Below are positions 51,974 to 60,515 of a stretch of 64,000 nucleotides of DNA, one piece after another. Both the position numbers and the translations under genes were made by a program. The stretch comes from Kiritimatiellia bacterium. Lineage in GTDB: Bacteria > Verrucomicrobiota > Kiritimatiellia > RFP12 > UBA1067. The notes below the pieces were generated by a model. That model was not told the DNA's origin. It saw nothing but the letters and a program-made list of their open reading frames with translations, and did not search any database. Position 1 is the stretch's first letter. Each line of letters opens with the position of its first letter. The DNA is taken from assembly GCA_016296065.1 (NCBI GenBank), contig JAEDKA010000011.1, forward strand, positions 13,006-77,005, given 5' to 3'.

Positions 51974-53593
51974 TCACAGTTCACGGACAAGAACAAGCGA
52001 CCAGGGCGAAAGTGTGCGGCGCAGGACGAGACGCCCACTGGAATCGGCACGCACCATCTCGCGCTTTGTCGCTTCGCCCGCGGCCTTGAGCGCGGCGGTC
52101 TGCTCGCGTGTGGGCGAGCGTGGCGACCCCATCTCGCGCCATACCTTTATCGCGTTGCCGTTGTCGTCGTCAAGCGTCTCGATCTCGAACGGCGCGCCAC
52201 CATTGAGCCCAGTCAACGTCAGGTCCAGCTCCATCGGAGAGGCGTCCATATACTTTCCGCAGTCGGACGTTGCTGGAACGTGACTCTCGTATTCCTTCGG
52301 ATAGGCGTATGCGAGCGCGGCGCATTTGCCGCGCGCCGAATCGCGCGTCACAGTCACGTTGTCCGCGTTCCAGAGAAGTTCGTCTCCGAGCGCGTTCATC
52401 ATGCGGTACGCGTGATAGGACGGCTTCGCGACGCCCTGGAAGTTAAGCATGCCGAATCCGCCGTGGAAGATGTCCCTTCCGCCGCCCTTCTCCTCGAAGA
52501 TGTCCGTAAAGGTCCAGTACATGAGCGAATCGACCTTGCCCGCGTTCTCGAGCGAGACTTTCGCGATGTACGCGGCGGGCGGAAGGTTGTCGTGCAGCGC
52601 GTCGCGGCTGTTCGGCGACGTGCTCCATTCGGTGATGTGTATCTCCGCGTTCGGATAGGCGCTCGCGGCGAGCGTCTTTTTGAGATACGCGAAGTCGTCG
52701 CGCACGGAATGGACGTAGCGGATCGCGTTCTTGCCGCGTCCCGACACCGGGTCCAGCGCGTAGTCCGTCGGATACGTATGGCAGGAGATGAAGTCGACCG
52801 GAAGCTTCTCCTTCTCGCAGAACGCGAGGAACTCTTCGATCCATACGCCCTTCCACTGCTGCTTGTTGATCGTCTCCTGCGGATAGAACACGCTCTTATT
52901 GTTGTCCTGTATCTCGCCGTCGTGACGCGAGTCGGCTATGAAGTTTGAGGTCGCGGGCCCTCCGACCTTGAGCGACGGATGGACTGATTTGATTGCGTTC
53001 GCGCTCACGCGATACAATTCGAAATAGTCGCTCTTCGTGCCATGAAAGAATCCCCAATATAGATTTGGTTCGTTCCAAACCTCGAAATACCACTTCTGAA
53101 TTTCATCAATACCGTAGCGTTCGACCAGGTGCCGCGCGAACGCCTCGATCATGCGTCCCCAGGCGGGGTATTTGGCGCGGTCCGGCTCGACATGTCCGCG
53201 ATACCACATCACGGTGCGTGAATTCTCCTTGGCGAGCGCAGACGGGAAGAACGAAAGCTCTACGAACGGCCTGACGCCCTCGGCAAGCATTCGGTCGTAG
53301 ACCTCGTCTATGTACTGCCAGCTGTAGTTTCCGTCGCCGAAATAGACGAACATGTCGTCGTTGAACGTGTCGTGCATGCGCACGTAGCGGAATCCGCAGT
53401 CCGTGTTCGCGCGCACGAGGTGTTCGTGCCACGCCGCTCGTAGCCCCTCGTTGACGCGTCCCGCGCCCACGCCGAAGCTCCAATAGTGCTCGAACGGCGT
53501 ACCCTTGGCCTGTGCATCGACTGCTACAGGCGCTGCATTCAGCGAAATCGCGGCAGACGCCGCGGCGACAATGGCTATGGTCCTCGTTTTCAT
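51974..53593 (-). CDS. Secreted GH39-type glycosidase
   Basis: 539 residues from the ATG at 53593, first Met of a signal peptide (about 1-20). TIM barrel with general acid Glu in E-V-W-N-E-P-N-L-Y-W-G-F (about 174) and nucleophile Glu in I-H-I-T-E-W-S-T-S (about 319), plus a C-terminal beta-sandwich; H-Y-W-S-F-G-V-G-A-G-R near the start is typical of GH39 beta-xylosidases. GH39 includes beta-xylosidases, alpha-L-iduronidases and arabinosidases, so substrate is open. It is divergent from the alginate-lyase-family gene, and each has its own TACCC-type site. Confidence 0.85.
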   Translation of the reverse strand: MKTRTIAIVAAASAAISLNAAPVAVDAQAKGTPFEHYWSFGVGAGRVNEGLRAAWHEHLVRANTDCGFRYVRMHDTFNDDMFVYFGDGNYSWQYIDEVYDRMLAEGVRPFVELSFFPSALAKENSRTVMWYRGHVEPDRAKYPAWGRMIEAFARHLVERYGIDEIQKWYFEVWNEPNLYWGFFHGTKSDYFELYRVSANAIKSVHPSLKVGGPATSNFIADSRHDGEIQDNNKSVFYPQETINKQQWKGVWIEEFLAFCEKEKLPVDFISCHTYPTDYALDPVSGRGKNAIRYVHSVRDDFAYLKKTLAASAYPNAEIHITEWSTSPNSRDALHDNLPPAAYIAKVSLENAGKVDSLMYWTFTDIFEEKGGGRDIFHGGFGMLNFQGVAKPSYHAYRMMNALGDELLWNADNVTVTRDSARGKCAALAYAYPKEYESHVPATSDCGKYMDASPMELDLTLTGLNGGAPFEIETLDDDNGNAIKVWREMGSPRSPTREQTAALKAAGEATKREMVRADSSGRLVLRRTLSPWSLVLVREL

Positions 53594-53599
53594 ACCTCC

Positions 53600-53644
53600 A
53601 TTATAATGCATGAACCGCCGCCCCGCCATCCCCCTATGTAGGGA
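53600..53644 (-). promoter_or_regulatory. Leaderless promoter with TACCC-type site, GH39 gene
   Basis: TCCCCCTATGTAGGGA (53629-53644), 23 nt, -10 box TATAAT (53605-53600), GGAGGT, ATG at 53593. Confidence 0.65.
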
Positions 53645-53652
53645 GTGCACAC

Positions 53653-53697
53653 TACCCCTATGTAGGTATTCTTACTCGACTCTTGATTTGCTAAACT
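53653..53697 (+). promoter_or_regulatory. Promoter with TACCC-type site, alginate-lyase-family gene
   Basis: TACCCCTATGTAGGTA (53653-53668), 23 nt, -10 box TAAACT (53692-53697). The leader is about 36 nt and contains TGGAGAG before the ATG at 53740. Only 8 bp separate this site from the one facing the GH39 gene. Confidence 0.65.
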
Positions 53698-53739
53698 TGT
53701 TTGCGTCATACGTGACAGCATCAAAATGATTGGAGAGAC

Positions 53740-55722
53740 ATGAAGAAAGTTATTTTGGCATTGGCTCTTGCCGCGTCGCTGGCGCAGAGCGCGGCAGCAT
53801 TCGAGTTCAAACATCCAGGCTTCGGCTTGAGCCGCGACGACCTGGACTACCTGAAGGCCCACGCGAAGGAAGAGCCTTACGCTTCCGCGCTCGCGGAACT
53901 CAAGGCGGCGACCCCGCTCGGCTACAGGATGCGCGGACCCTTCGAGGAAGTCTCGCGCACGCCAAACCGATGCCTCGGCGAATGGTGCGGCGACATGCAG
54001 ATGATCTACAACTCCGCGCGCATGTGGTATCTGACGGGAAACGAGGCGTACGCCAAACAGGGACGCGACATCCTTCTCGCGTGGGCGAAGACGCACAAGC
54101 GCTGGAGCGGCGCGGAGTCGTATCTCTCGATGGGCGACTTCGCATACCGCCTCTACGGCGGCGCGGAAATCCTGCGCGGCACCTGGCCAGGCTGGACCGA
54201 AGAGGACACAGCGACAGTGAAGAAATACTTCCTCGAGAACTACTGGGGGGCGGCAAATGTGCCGCGCCCCCTGAGAAGCGCAAACCAGGGCGCGCTCCAG
54301 CTCGTCACAGGCGTGGGCGTCGCGATATTCTGCGACGACGTGGAGAAGCTCAAACAGTGCCTCGCCGCATATCGCGACGACGTGACAGGAGGGCTCGCCG
54401 ACACGCTGCCGAACGGGGAGATAGGAGACTCAGGACGCGACCAGGGACATGCCTACGGACAGTTCCTGCACCTCGCGCTAATCGCCGAGGCGTTCTGGAC
54501 GCAGGGAATCGACGTATATTCCCTGCGCTCGAACCGCCTTCTCGCCTGCGCCGAATTCTACTCGCGCTTCAACGTCGGCAAAGGGCTCGACTTCATCCCC
54601 TTCGGAAGCGAATACGACTGCTATCCCGGACATGGCGGCGCACCCGGCTCAGTGCGAAAATGCCCCGACCTCCTGAACATCCTGCGCACGGCGTACGTCG
54701 TCCGCAAGGGCATGAGCGCCCCCTACCTCGAGGAATACCTTTCGCAGCACCGCGAAAACGGCGAGTCCATCATGTTCCGCCGCGACAAGGACGCATCGCG
54801 CGCACGAACGCTGCGCGAACAGGAAAAACTTCCGCTCATGACGGTGTCGAAGCTTGAGGCGCATCCGGTCGGGTCTGTTCCGTCAGGAGCGAGCGCAACG
54901 CTCCGAAACGGCGTATGGACTGTCAAGGGTACCGGCGGACACATCGCGAACCCGCGCGACGTCTTCTACATGTTCCACTCCCTGCCAATGGAAGGCGACG
55001 GCGCGATAGTCGTCCGATGCGACTCGATCGAATCCGACGCGCCGCATCCGATAGCAGGAATCGCCTTTGCGGAGGACTTAAACCCCTCGTCGCGACTTCT
55101 AACGATCCACATGGTCGACAAAATCGAGCTGAAAGGCGTCGTCACGCCGCGCGTCGCCGTCGGGATGTGGCGCTCGAGTGCGAGTTCGCACAACAGGTTC
55201 GGGCAGATGCACCGCCGCTGGGACTCGTCCGTAACGATGCCCCGTTGGCTGAAGCTCGAGCGGCGCGGCGATCGCGTCACGGCGTTCCATTCCATCGACG
55301 GGGCGAGCTGGAGTCCGATGCAGAACGTCGACTTCGACGGCCTCGCAAAGACCTGCTACGTCGGGCTCTTCGTCGCCGAGGGCGAAAATGTCACTGCACG
55401 GTTCAGCCACCTCCGAATGACATGCGGAGACGGACGCGGCGGACTCGAAGCACCAGCAACCCCAATCCAGTTTTTCTCCTCGCCATCGCCAAAGGTAATC
55501 CATCTGCGCTGGCTGGAGTCGTTCGGCGCTGACACCTACCGAATAGAGCGGGCTGCCGGCGCGGGCGAAAATTGGGAGGAGCTCGGCACGACCGGTAAGA
55601 CGGAATGGATAGACAAAGGTGTGCACACGGGCAAGACTTATCGCTACCGCCTCACTCCGGTGTCGGCAAAATTCGGCGAAGGCAGCCCGGTCGAGCTCAC
55701 CGCAGCCGCCCGTCTGCCGTAA
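53740..55722 (+). CDS. Secreted alginate-lyase-family polysaccharide lyase with C-terminal fibronectin-like domain
   Basis: 660 residues; signal peptide (about 1-20). An (alpha/alpha) toroid with N-R-C-L-G-E-W-C-G-D (about 77-86), A-N-Q-G-A-L-Q-L and G-D-S-G-R-D-Q-G-H-A-Y-G-Q (about 230-242), the motif of the alginate_lyase Pfam family that also includes glucuronan lyases (PL38). Middle beta-sandwich (about 370-560), then a fibronectin type III-like domain (about 575-660: I-H-L-R-W, Y-R-Y-R-L-T-P-V). It cleaves uronic-acid-containing chains by beta-elimination; alginate itself is not implied. Confidence 0.78.
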   Translation: MKKVILALALAASLAQSAAAFEFKHPGFGLSRDDLDYLKAHAKEEPYASALAELKAATPLGYRMRGPFEEVSRTPNRCLGEWCGDMQMIYNSARMWYLTGNEAYAKQGRDILLAWAKTHKRWSGAESYLSMGDFAYRLYGGAEILRGTWPGWTEEDTATVKKYFLENYWGAANVPRPLRSANQGALQLVTGVGVAIFCDDVEKLKQCLAAYRDDVTGGLADTLPNGEIGDSGRDQGHAYGQFLHLALIAEAFWTQGIDVYSLRSNRLLACAEFYSRFNVGKGLDFIPFGSEYDCYPGHGGAPGSVRKCPDLLNILRTAYVVRKGMSAPYLEEYLSQHRENGESIMFRRDKDASRARTLREQEKLPLMTVSKLEAHPVGSVPSGASATLRNGVWTVKGTGGHIANPRDVFYMFHSLPMEGDGAIVVRCDSIESDAPHPIAGIAFAEDLNPSSRLLTIHMVDKIELKGVVTPRVAVGMWRSSASSHNRFGQMHRRWDSSVTMPRWLKLERRGDRVTAFHSIDGASWSPMQNVDFDGLAKTCYVGLFVAEGENVTARFSHLRMTCGDGRGGLEAPATPIQFFSSPSPKVIHLRWLESFGADTYRIERAAGAGENWEELGTTGKTEWIDKGVHTGKTYRYRLTPVSAKFGEGSPVELTAAARLP

Positions 55723-55724
55723 AC

Positions 55725-55769
55725 ACCCCCAAAGTAGGTATACCGCTTTCAAGGCGTGTCTGATAAAAT
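55725..55769 (+). promoter_or_regulatory. Promoter with TACCC-type site, beta-helix protein gene
   Basis: ACCCCCAAAGTAGGTA (55725-55740), 23 nt, -10 box TAAAAT (55764-55769). The leader is about 34 nt and has CAGGAGAA 8 nt before the ATG at 55810. Confidence 0.6.
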
Positions 55770-55809
55770 GATTCACATCATCGAGAAAAACCAACAGGAG
55801 AATACAGTC

Positions 55810-58773
55810 ATGAAATTATCTATCGCTGAAAGGTTCTTTTGCGCCGCGATGCTTCTGCTCGTGTGCTTTATTGGCTCTCCTGCACTGGCCGAGACCTACT
55901 ACTGGAAATCGACCGTTGCGGAAGGCGCGTGGGACGCGGCGGAAAACTGGGAGACACTTGAGGACAGCGAGCGCGTTGCGGCCACCACCGCGCCTGGCGG
56001 CGATGACGAGGCCATATTCGAGTCAAACGCCACCATTACGTCAATCCCGTCAAGCCCTACTTCCGTACGCCATATACACATCGCCCAGGACTGTGAACTC
56101 ACGCTCTCCCACGGCAAGACACTCAGCGCCCAGCTTGTCGATGGCGAAGGCACACTCGTTCTCACGGCAAACAGCGATTTCAAGGCGCGGTCGGCGGCAA
56201 GCGCCATCATGACAAAAGTGCGCATTGACGGAACCGCCAAAATGACGGGCAACTCAAACGACCTCGCCGTCGAGGGTCCGCTTCTCGGTACAGGCACGCT
56301 GACGCTCTACCATGGAGCTAAATACAAGGGCGTCCACCTCAAAGGCGACAACAAGGATTTTCAAGGCACGGTCATCGTTGACGGCAACGGCAACAACCGC
56401 ATGAAGTTCGCCGCGGCAACGGCGGGTTCGGCAAGTGCTGTTTTTCAGATCAATGGCGGCACCGACAACGGCTCGATGACTTTCTCCGGCGGGACGATCA
56501 AGTTCGGCGAGTTCAAGGCGCCGAACGGCGCAAACATCCGATGCCAGACAAGCCCCTATACCTATGAAATCGGCGGCAAGGGAACGGACTTCGACATGGG
56601 AAGCCCCGATTTCTACTCTGCAAGCAAAGTCACCGTGGCAAAGGTCGGATCAGGCACGATGCTTTTCGCCTGCAAGGACTACGGAACTCTCGAACTGAGA
56701 GACGGCGTGGCAGAGCGCAAATCGACCGCAGCAAACACGCTGCCGACGACAAAGATGGTTTTCACTGGCGGGGCGTTCGCATTCGGCGCAGGCGGCGCGG
56801 CGGACATCTCCTCGCTGATCAAAGACTCCACCGCCGCAATCAAGCTCAACCTCGGCGCGACCGACGTCACGTTCGCAACGGCGCTCGCGGCCAGCAACAC
56901 CGGCGGACTCGAAAAATCCGGTTCCGGCACACTGACTCTATCCGCAGTGCCACTCATGACAGGCGGAGACTGGACCGTTTCGCAAGGTGCGCTGGCCGTG
57001 CCGGCCGGTGCGACGCTGGGAACGCTGACGATTGCCGACGGTGCGGAGCTGCGCATAACCGACGCCTATTCAGAGAAAGGGACCTACGACCTTCTGTCCT
57101 TCACGGGCGATGCGCCGTCCGCCGATACGCTCGAACGCATCAGGCTTACGGGGCTGGGTGGCAACTCCACTTGCGACACGCCTTACGTAGAGGGCGGTAA
57201 GGTCAAGGTGGTCGTCAACGCAGAGACGCTTGTCTGGAATGGCAACGGAGAGAACTGGACGGCGCAGGGCAAGTGGCTTGGCAAGGCGTCGCAAGAAGCC
57301 AAGACATTCGCGGCGAACGATGCCGTGGAGTTTGCAGTAGATGCAGGCTCGGAGAACACTGTAATCGTCGATTCTGCGGTGAATCCCTCGACTGTCAGCG
57401 TGTCGGCCGGCGAGAGCGGCGTCCAGAAGTTCACAGGCGATGGAACGCTGTCGGCATCCTCTTGGGTCAACGCGGGCGACGTCGAATACGCTGCGGCAGG
57501 ACTTTCGCTTGACGCGCTGACGCTCACGAGCGGTACGCTTTCGCTCGACGGCGCTGCGGTGGCCTACAGCATACCCGTGCCGACGGGGACAGGGAGGCTG
57601 AACGTAGCTGCGGGAGCCTCCGTGACATTCGATACCGGCCACTCCATGTCGGCGGATGGTTTCGAACTCGCCGGCGAAGGAACTCTCTTGCTTGCAGACG
57701 GCCAGACCTTCAAAGCGCTGGACGCCAAAATGAGCGGATTCGCCGGAACCATAGACGTCGCCGCCGGAGCAAAGCTGAAAGGCACGCAGGTCAATGACAA
57801 ATTCTACTTCGGCGCGGCGAAAATACGTCTTTCGGGCGGACAGTTCGAAGTCGGGGAGGTCAATGCCGGCACGACGAACGACATAGAGTTCGTGACAGGC
57901 ACTTCAAGCGTCTGCAACGGAGATAACGCAAACTTCGCCATCAACGGTGCGATTACCGGCGGCGGAGCGGCCTATATCAGCACGAAGGAGCGAGGGACGA
58001 TGCTCAACGGCGTCAACACGAACTTCTACGGTGAGCTGACCATGGAGAATACGGGCAACGTCACCTACCTCAACCTCGGATTCGGCCATTGGTACTCCGG
58101 CTCTCCCCGCGCCAAATGGATACTCCCGATGGCAAAGCTCTCCAACCGCAACTCGAACGCCAACAACTCGCAGTACTATCGTTCATACGATCTGGCGATC
58201 GACGCATCAAGCAACGAAAAGGCACTGCGCTTCGGCGCGCTTTCAGTCCCGAACGACGCCACTGTCCTTCGCTGCGCCGCAAGCCCGACACATCTGGTGG
58301 TGGGCGAGCGCGAAACCGACGACAGCACGATCAACAGTGCATTCGTCGACCACGCGTTGCATCTGACAAAGGCCGGTGCGGGCAGCACTCTGACGCTCGG
58401 CCCGGCGGTCGAGATGCCGGCGAACTCCACGATCGGCGTCACAGCCGGCGAAATCGTCGTAAACTCCACGAACCTCGTGAACGCGACTGTGACGGTCGCG
58501 AGCGGCGCGACGCTTTCCGGCACAGGCACGGTCGCAAGCGTGACGTTCGAGGCGGGCTCGAAGGTGCGCATCCCCGAGGATGCCGACGAGTCGCTGACGT
58601 ATGGCCTTATACGGACGTCAGGAGTGATCACGGGCAAACCAGAAATCGTAGGGCCGACACCGGCAAGAGGAAAGTGGAAGATAAAGACGCAATCCATAAT
58701 GGAGGACGAAACGCCTTACAACATTCTCTACGCGGAATTCGCAAAACCCGGCCTGATTCTAGTCTTTCGATAA
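55810..58773 (+). CDS. Large secreted beta-helical (PATR-type) protein with G-L-I-L-V-F-R tail
   Basis: 987 residues from the ATG at 55810, chosen for the signal peptide (about 1-28) and CAGGAG site; an upstream ATG lies within the promoter. The mature protein opens Y-Y-W-K-S-T-V-A-E-G-A-W-D-A-A-E-N-W, the same type of opening as the LamG protein. It then consists of Gly/Thr/Ser-rich beta-helix turns, with autotransporter-associated repeats such as K-S-G-S-G-T-L-T-L-S and K-A-G-A-G-S-T-L-T-L. No enzyme motif is visible. It ends F-A-K-P-G-L-I-L-V-F-R. Probably a surface or extracellular scaffold or adhesin for glycans. It shares the promoter type of the CAZyme genes. Confidence 0.8.
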   Translation: MKLSIAERFFCAAMLLLVCFIGSPALAETYYWKSTVAEGAWDAAENWETLEDSERVAATTAPGGDDEAIFESNATITSIPSSPTSVRHIHIAQDCELTLSHGKTLSAQLVDGEGTLVLTANSDFKARSAASAIMTKVRIDGTAKMTGNSNDLAVEGPLLGTGTLTLYHGAKYKGVHLKGDNKDFQGTVIVDGNGNNRMKFAAATAGSASAVFQINGGTDNGSMTFSGGTIKFGEFKAPNGANIRCQTSPYTYEIGGKGTDFDMGSPDFYSASKVTVAKVGSGTMLFACKDYGTLELRDGVAERKSTAANTLPTTKMVFTGGAFAFGAGGAADISSLIKDSTAAIKLNLGATDVTFATALAASNTGGLEKSGSGTLTLSAVPLMTGGDWTVSQGALAVPAGATLGTLTIADGAELRITDAYSEKGTYDLLSFTGDAPSADTLERIRLTGLGGNSTCDTPYVEGGKVKVVVNAETLVWNGNGENWTAQGKWLGKASQEAKTFAANDAVEFAVDAGSENTVIVDSAVNPSTVSVSAGESGVQKFTGDGTLSASSWVNAGDVEYAAAGLSLDALTLTSGTLSLDGAAVAYSIPVPTGTGRLNVAAGASVTFDTGHSMSADGFELAGEGTLLLADGQTFKALDAKMSGFAGTIDVAAGAKLKGTQVNDKFYFGAAKIRLSGGQFEVGEVNAGTTNDIEFVTGTSSVCNGDNANFAINGAITGGGAAYISTKERGTMLNGVNTNFYGELTMENTGNVTYLNLGFGHWYSGSPRAKWILPMAKLSNRNSNANNSQYYRSYDLAIDASSNEKALRFGALSVPNDATVLRCAASPTHLVVGERETDDSTINSAFVDHALHLTKAGAGSTLTLGPAVEMPANSTIGVTAGEIVVNSTNLVNATVTVASGATLSGTGTVASVTFEAGSKVRIPEDADESLTYGLIRTSGVITGKPEIVGPTPARGKWKIKTQSIMEDETPYNILYAEFAKPGLILVFR

Positions 58774-58829
58774 CCAACCGCGCGACATTTGAAACTCCCT
58801 GGCGCATGGCGGCGCAGAGCAATTTTTGG

Positions 58830-58835
58830 TAGAAT
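58830..58835 (+). promoter_or_regulatory. -10 box of the HK2-RR2 operon, leaderless arrangement
   Basis: TAGAAT exactly 6 nt before the ATG at 58842; no activator palindrome at the expected position. Confidence 0.55.
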
Positions 58836-58841
58836 GTTCAC

Positions 58842-59843
58842 ATGAAACTTCTCAATAGAATTTCTCGGCTGCCATGCGCCCTCCTCGTCGCGTTCACATG
58901 CGCCGCAGCGCTTTGCGCCGACGACAATTCCGTCCCGGTGAAAGTGTCCGGAGTCGTTACGTTCGACTCGCAGAACGACGACTACTTCTTCATCAGGCGC
59001 GATGGAGACTCGCGCAGCTACCGCGTGGCCTGCAATCCGCAGACGGCAAAGCCTTCCGGACTGAAGCCAGGCATGCGCGTCGACGTCGAGGGCTGGGAGC
59101 GGAAGAACTCCACAACGCCGCGCTACGTCTACTGCCACGCGACCGTAACCGGCATTGCTGCAGAGCCTCCCAAGCCGAAGGAAATGACGATTCCTGAGAT
59201 GCACTTCGATCCGTCAGCAGACAAATCGCTCGTCAACCAGTATGGAGAATACATCCTTACTGAAGGCAGGGTTACGGATATCTCACGCAGGGAGTACAAC
59301 ACGATCCTCTCGCTTTCCTCTGGCGGAATGCAGATGCAAGTGACCGTATATGAAGGCGAGAACGTCGCGCTTCCTTCCGGACTCGGAGTAGGAGCTGTCA
59401 TACGGGTCGCGGGTCCGTTTCTCTTCTATGTCGCTGGCGACGACAAGGGGAACGCCATCGCGTCGATACACACCGTTAGCACGATGGTGCATACCTTCCG
59501 AGAGGTCGAGATCGTCCGCCGCGCGCCATGGCTCACGGTCGGAAGGCTCGCCGCCATGTTTGGCGCAATCTCCGCCGTGTTTTTCATCTGCCTCGCGCTT
59601 GCCCGCGTCAGGAGGCGCATCGCAGCGGAAGCAAGGGAGGAGGAGCGTCTGCGAATCGCCGGAAAACTCCACGACAACTTCATGCAGATGCTCATCGGCG
59701 CGAAAGGACACATAAAGGCTGCGCGCCTTCTCGTGCGCGGCGACGCAGCAGCTGCGGACAACAGCCTTCGCGAGGCGGAGGAAATCATGAAAGACGCGCA
59801 GAAACACCTTAAGCTCGCGCTGTGGAATCTCCTCGGCGAATAA
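58842..59843 (+). CDS. Sensor protein HK2: OB-fold-like sensor and HisKA_3 helix without ATPase domain
   Basis: 333 residues. Signal peptide (about 1-26), two OB-fold-like modules (V-K-V-S-G-V-V-T-F, G-M-R-V-D-V-E-G; I-L-T-E-G-R-V-T-D-I, G-A-V-I-R-V-A-G-P), one membrane helix (about 236-256) and a HisKA_3-type helix with His in R-L-R-I-A-G-K-L-H-D-N-F (about 276). The protein then ends at A-L-W-N-L-L-G-E. The N-, G1- and G2-boxes of HATPase_c are absent, and no such domain follows in any frame before RR2 starts 12 bp later. It cannot phosphorylate itself. It may be trans-phosphorylated by HK1 or another kinase, act as a phosphatase, or be a truncated gene. Confidence 0.85.
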   Translation: MKLLNRISRLPCALLVAFTCAAALCADDNSVPVKVSGVVTFDSQNDDYFFIRRDGDSRSYRVACNPQTAKPSGLKPGMRVDVEGWERKNSTTPRYVYCHATVTGIAAEPPKPKEMTIPEMHFDPSADKSLVNQYGEYILTEGRVTDISRREYNTILSLSSGGMQMQVTVYEGENVALPSGLGVGAVIRVAGPFLFYVAGDDKGNAIASIHTVSTMVHTFREVEIVRRAPWLTVGRLAAMFGAISAVFFICLALARVRRRIAAEAREEERLRIAGKLHDNFMQMLIGAKGHIKAARLLVRGDAAAADNSLREAEEIMKDAQKHLKLALWNLLGE

Positions 59844-59855
59844 AGGAACTTGATT

Positions 59856-60461
59856 ATGGCAACAATACTGATTGCAGACGACCATCCAGTGGTGCGCGAC
59901 GGCATGAAAACGATGCTCGCGGCAGTCGAAGGCTTCAAGGTCGCAGGATGCGTCTCGTCCGGCGAGGAGGCGCTGCGGTTCGTCAAGACGTCGTGCGAAC
60001 CGGACGTGATGCTCTGCGACGTCAGGCTTGGCGACATGGACGGTATCGACCTCTATTCTCGTGTCCGCCGCTTCGCTCCGAACGTCCGCGCCGTTTTCAT
60101 CGCGGGAATGCCCAATGCGGCGGACGAGGCGCGCGCAAAGGAGAGCGGCGCAAGCGCATACCTGCCGAAGTCCGTGGAGATGGACGACCTGATCGACGCC
60201 ATGCGAACGTCTCTGAAGAACGACTCCGGATTCATCTCCGCATCAACCCGCGCGGGAGTCGCAAGCCCGCTTTCCTTCCGCGAAACGCAGATACTCACCC
60301 TTCTTGGCAACGGAGAGAGCAAGGCATCCGTCGCGGAGAAAATCGGTGTTTCTTTCGAGACAGTCAAGTCGCACGTCAGGACAATACGCGAGAAACTCGG
60401 CGTGAGCAACACCACTGCGGCATGCGCCTACGCCGTCTCGCATGGATACATCTCAGTGTAG
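59856..60461 (+). CDS. NarL/LuxR-family response regulator RR2
   Basis: 201 residues from the ATG at 59856 (AAAGGAAC upstream). Receiver: acidic pair A-D-D-H-P (about 8), phospho-acceptor Asp in L-C-D-V-R-L-G (about 55), Lys in Y-L-P-K-S. The usual Thr/Ser is Ala (V-F-I-A-G-M-P), as in RR3. LuxR HTH at about 140-201 (S-F-R-E-T-Q-I-L-T-L-L, F-E-T-V-K-S-H-V-R-T-I-R-E-K-L). RR2 and RR3 share A-G-M-P, K-S and the recognition helix, so they are close paralogues and may read the same sites. Partner of HK2 by operon. Confidence 0.92.
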   Translation: MATILIADDHPVVRDGMKTMLAAVEGFKVAGCVSSGEEALRFVKTSCEPDVMLCDVRLGDMDGIDLYSRVRRFAPNVRAVFIAGMPNAADEARAKESGASAYLPKSVEMDDLIDAMRTSLKNDSGFISASTRAGVASPLSFRETQILTLLGNGESKASVAEKIGVSFETVKSHVRTIREKLGVSNTTAACAYAVSHGYISV

Positions 60462-60515
60462 CACGGCCAAACTGAATGCATGGTGCAGTGCAGAGCGGTC
60501 ATTTCGTCTGGACGG

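Noticed and set aside
55756..55809. Upstream ATG as start of the large beta-helix protein
   Set aside because: It lies within or next to the -10 box, has no ribosome binding site, and would put 18 polar residues before a clear signal peptide; the ATG at 55810 has CAGGAG.
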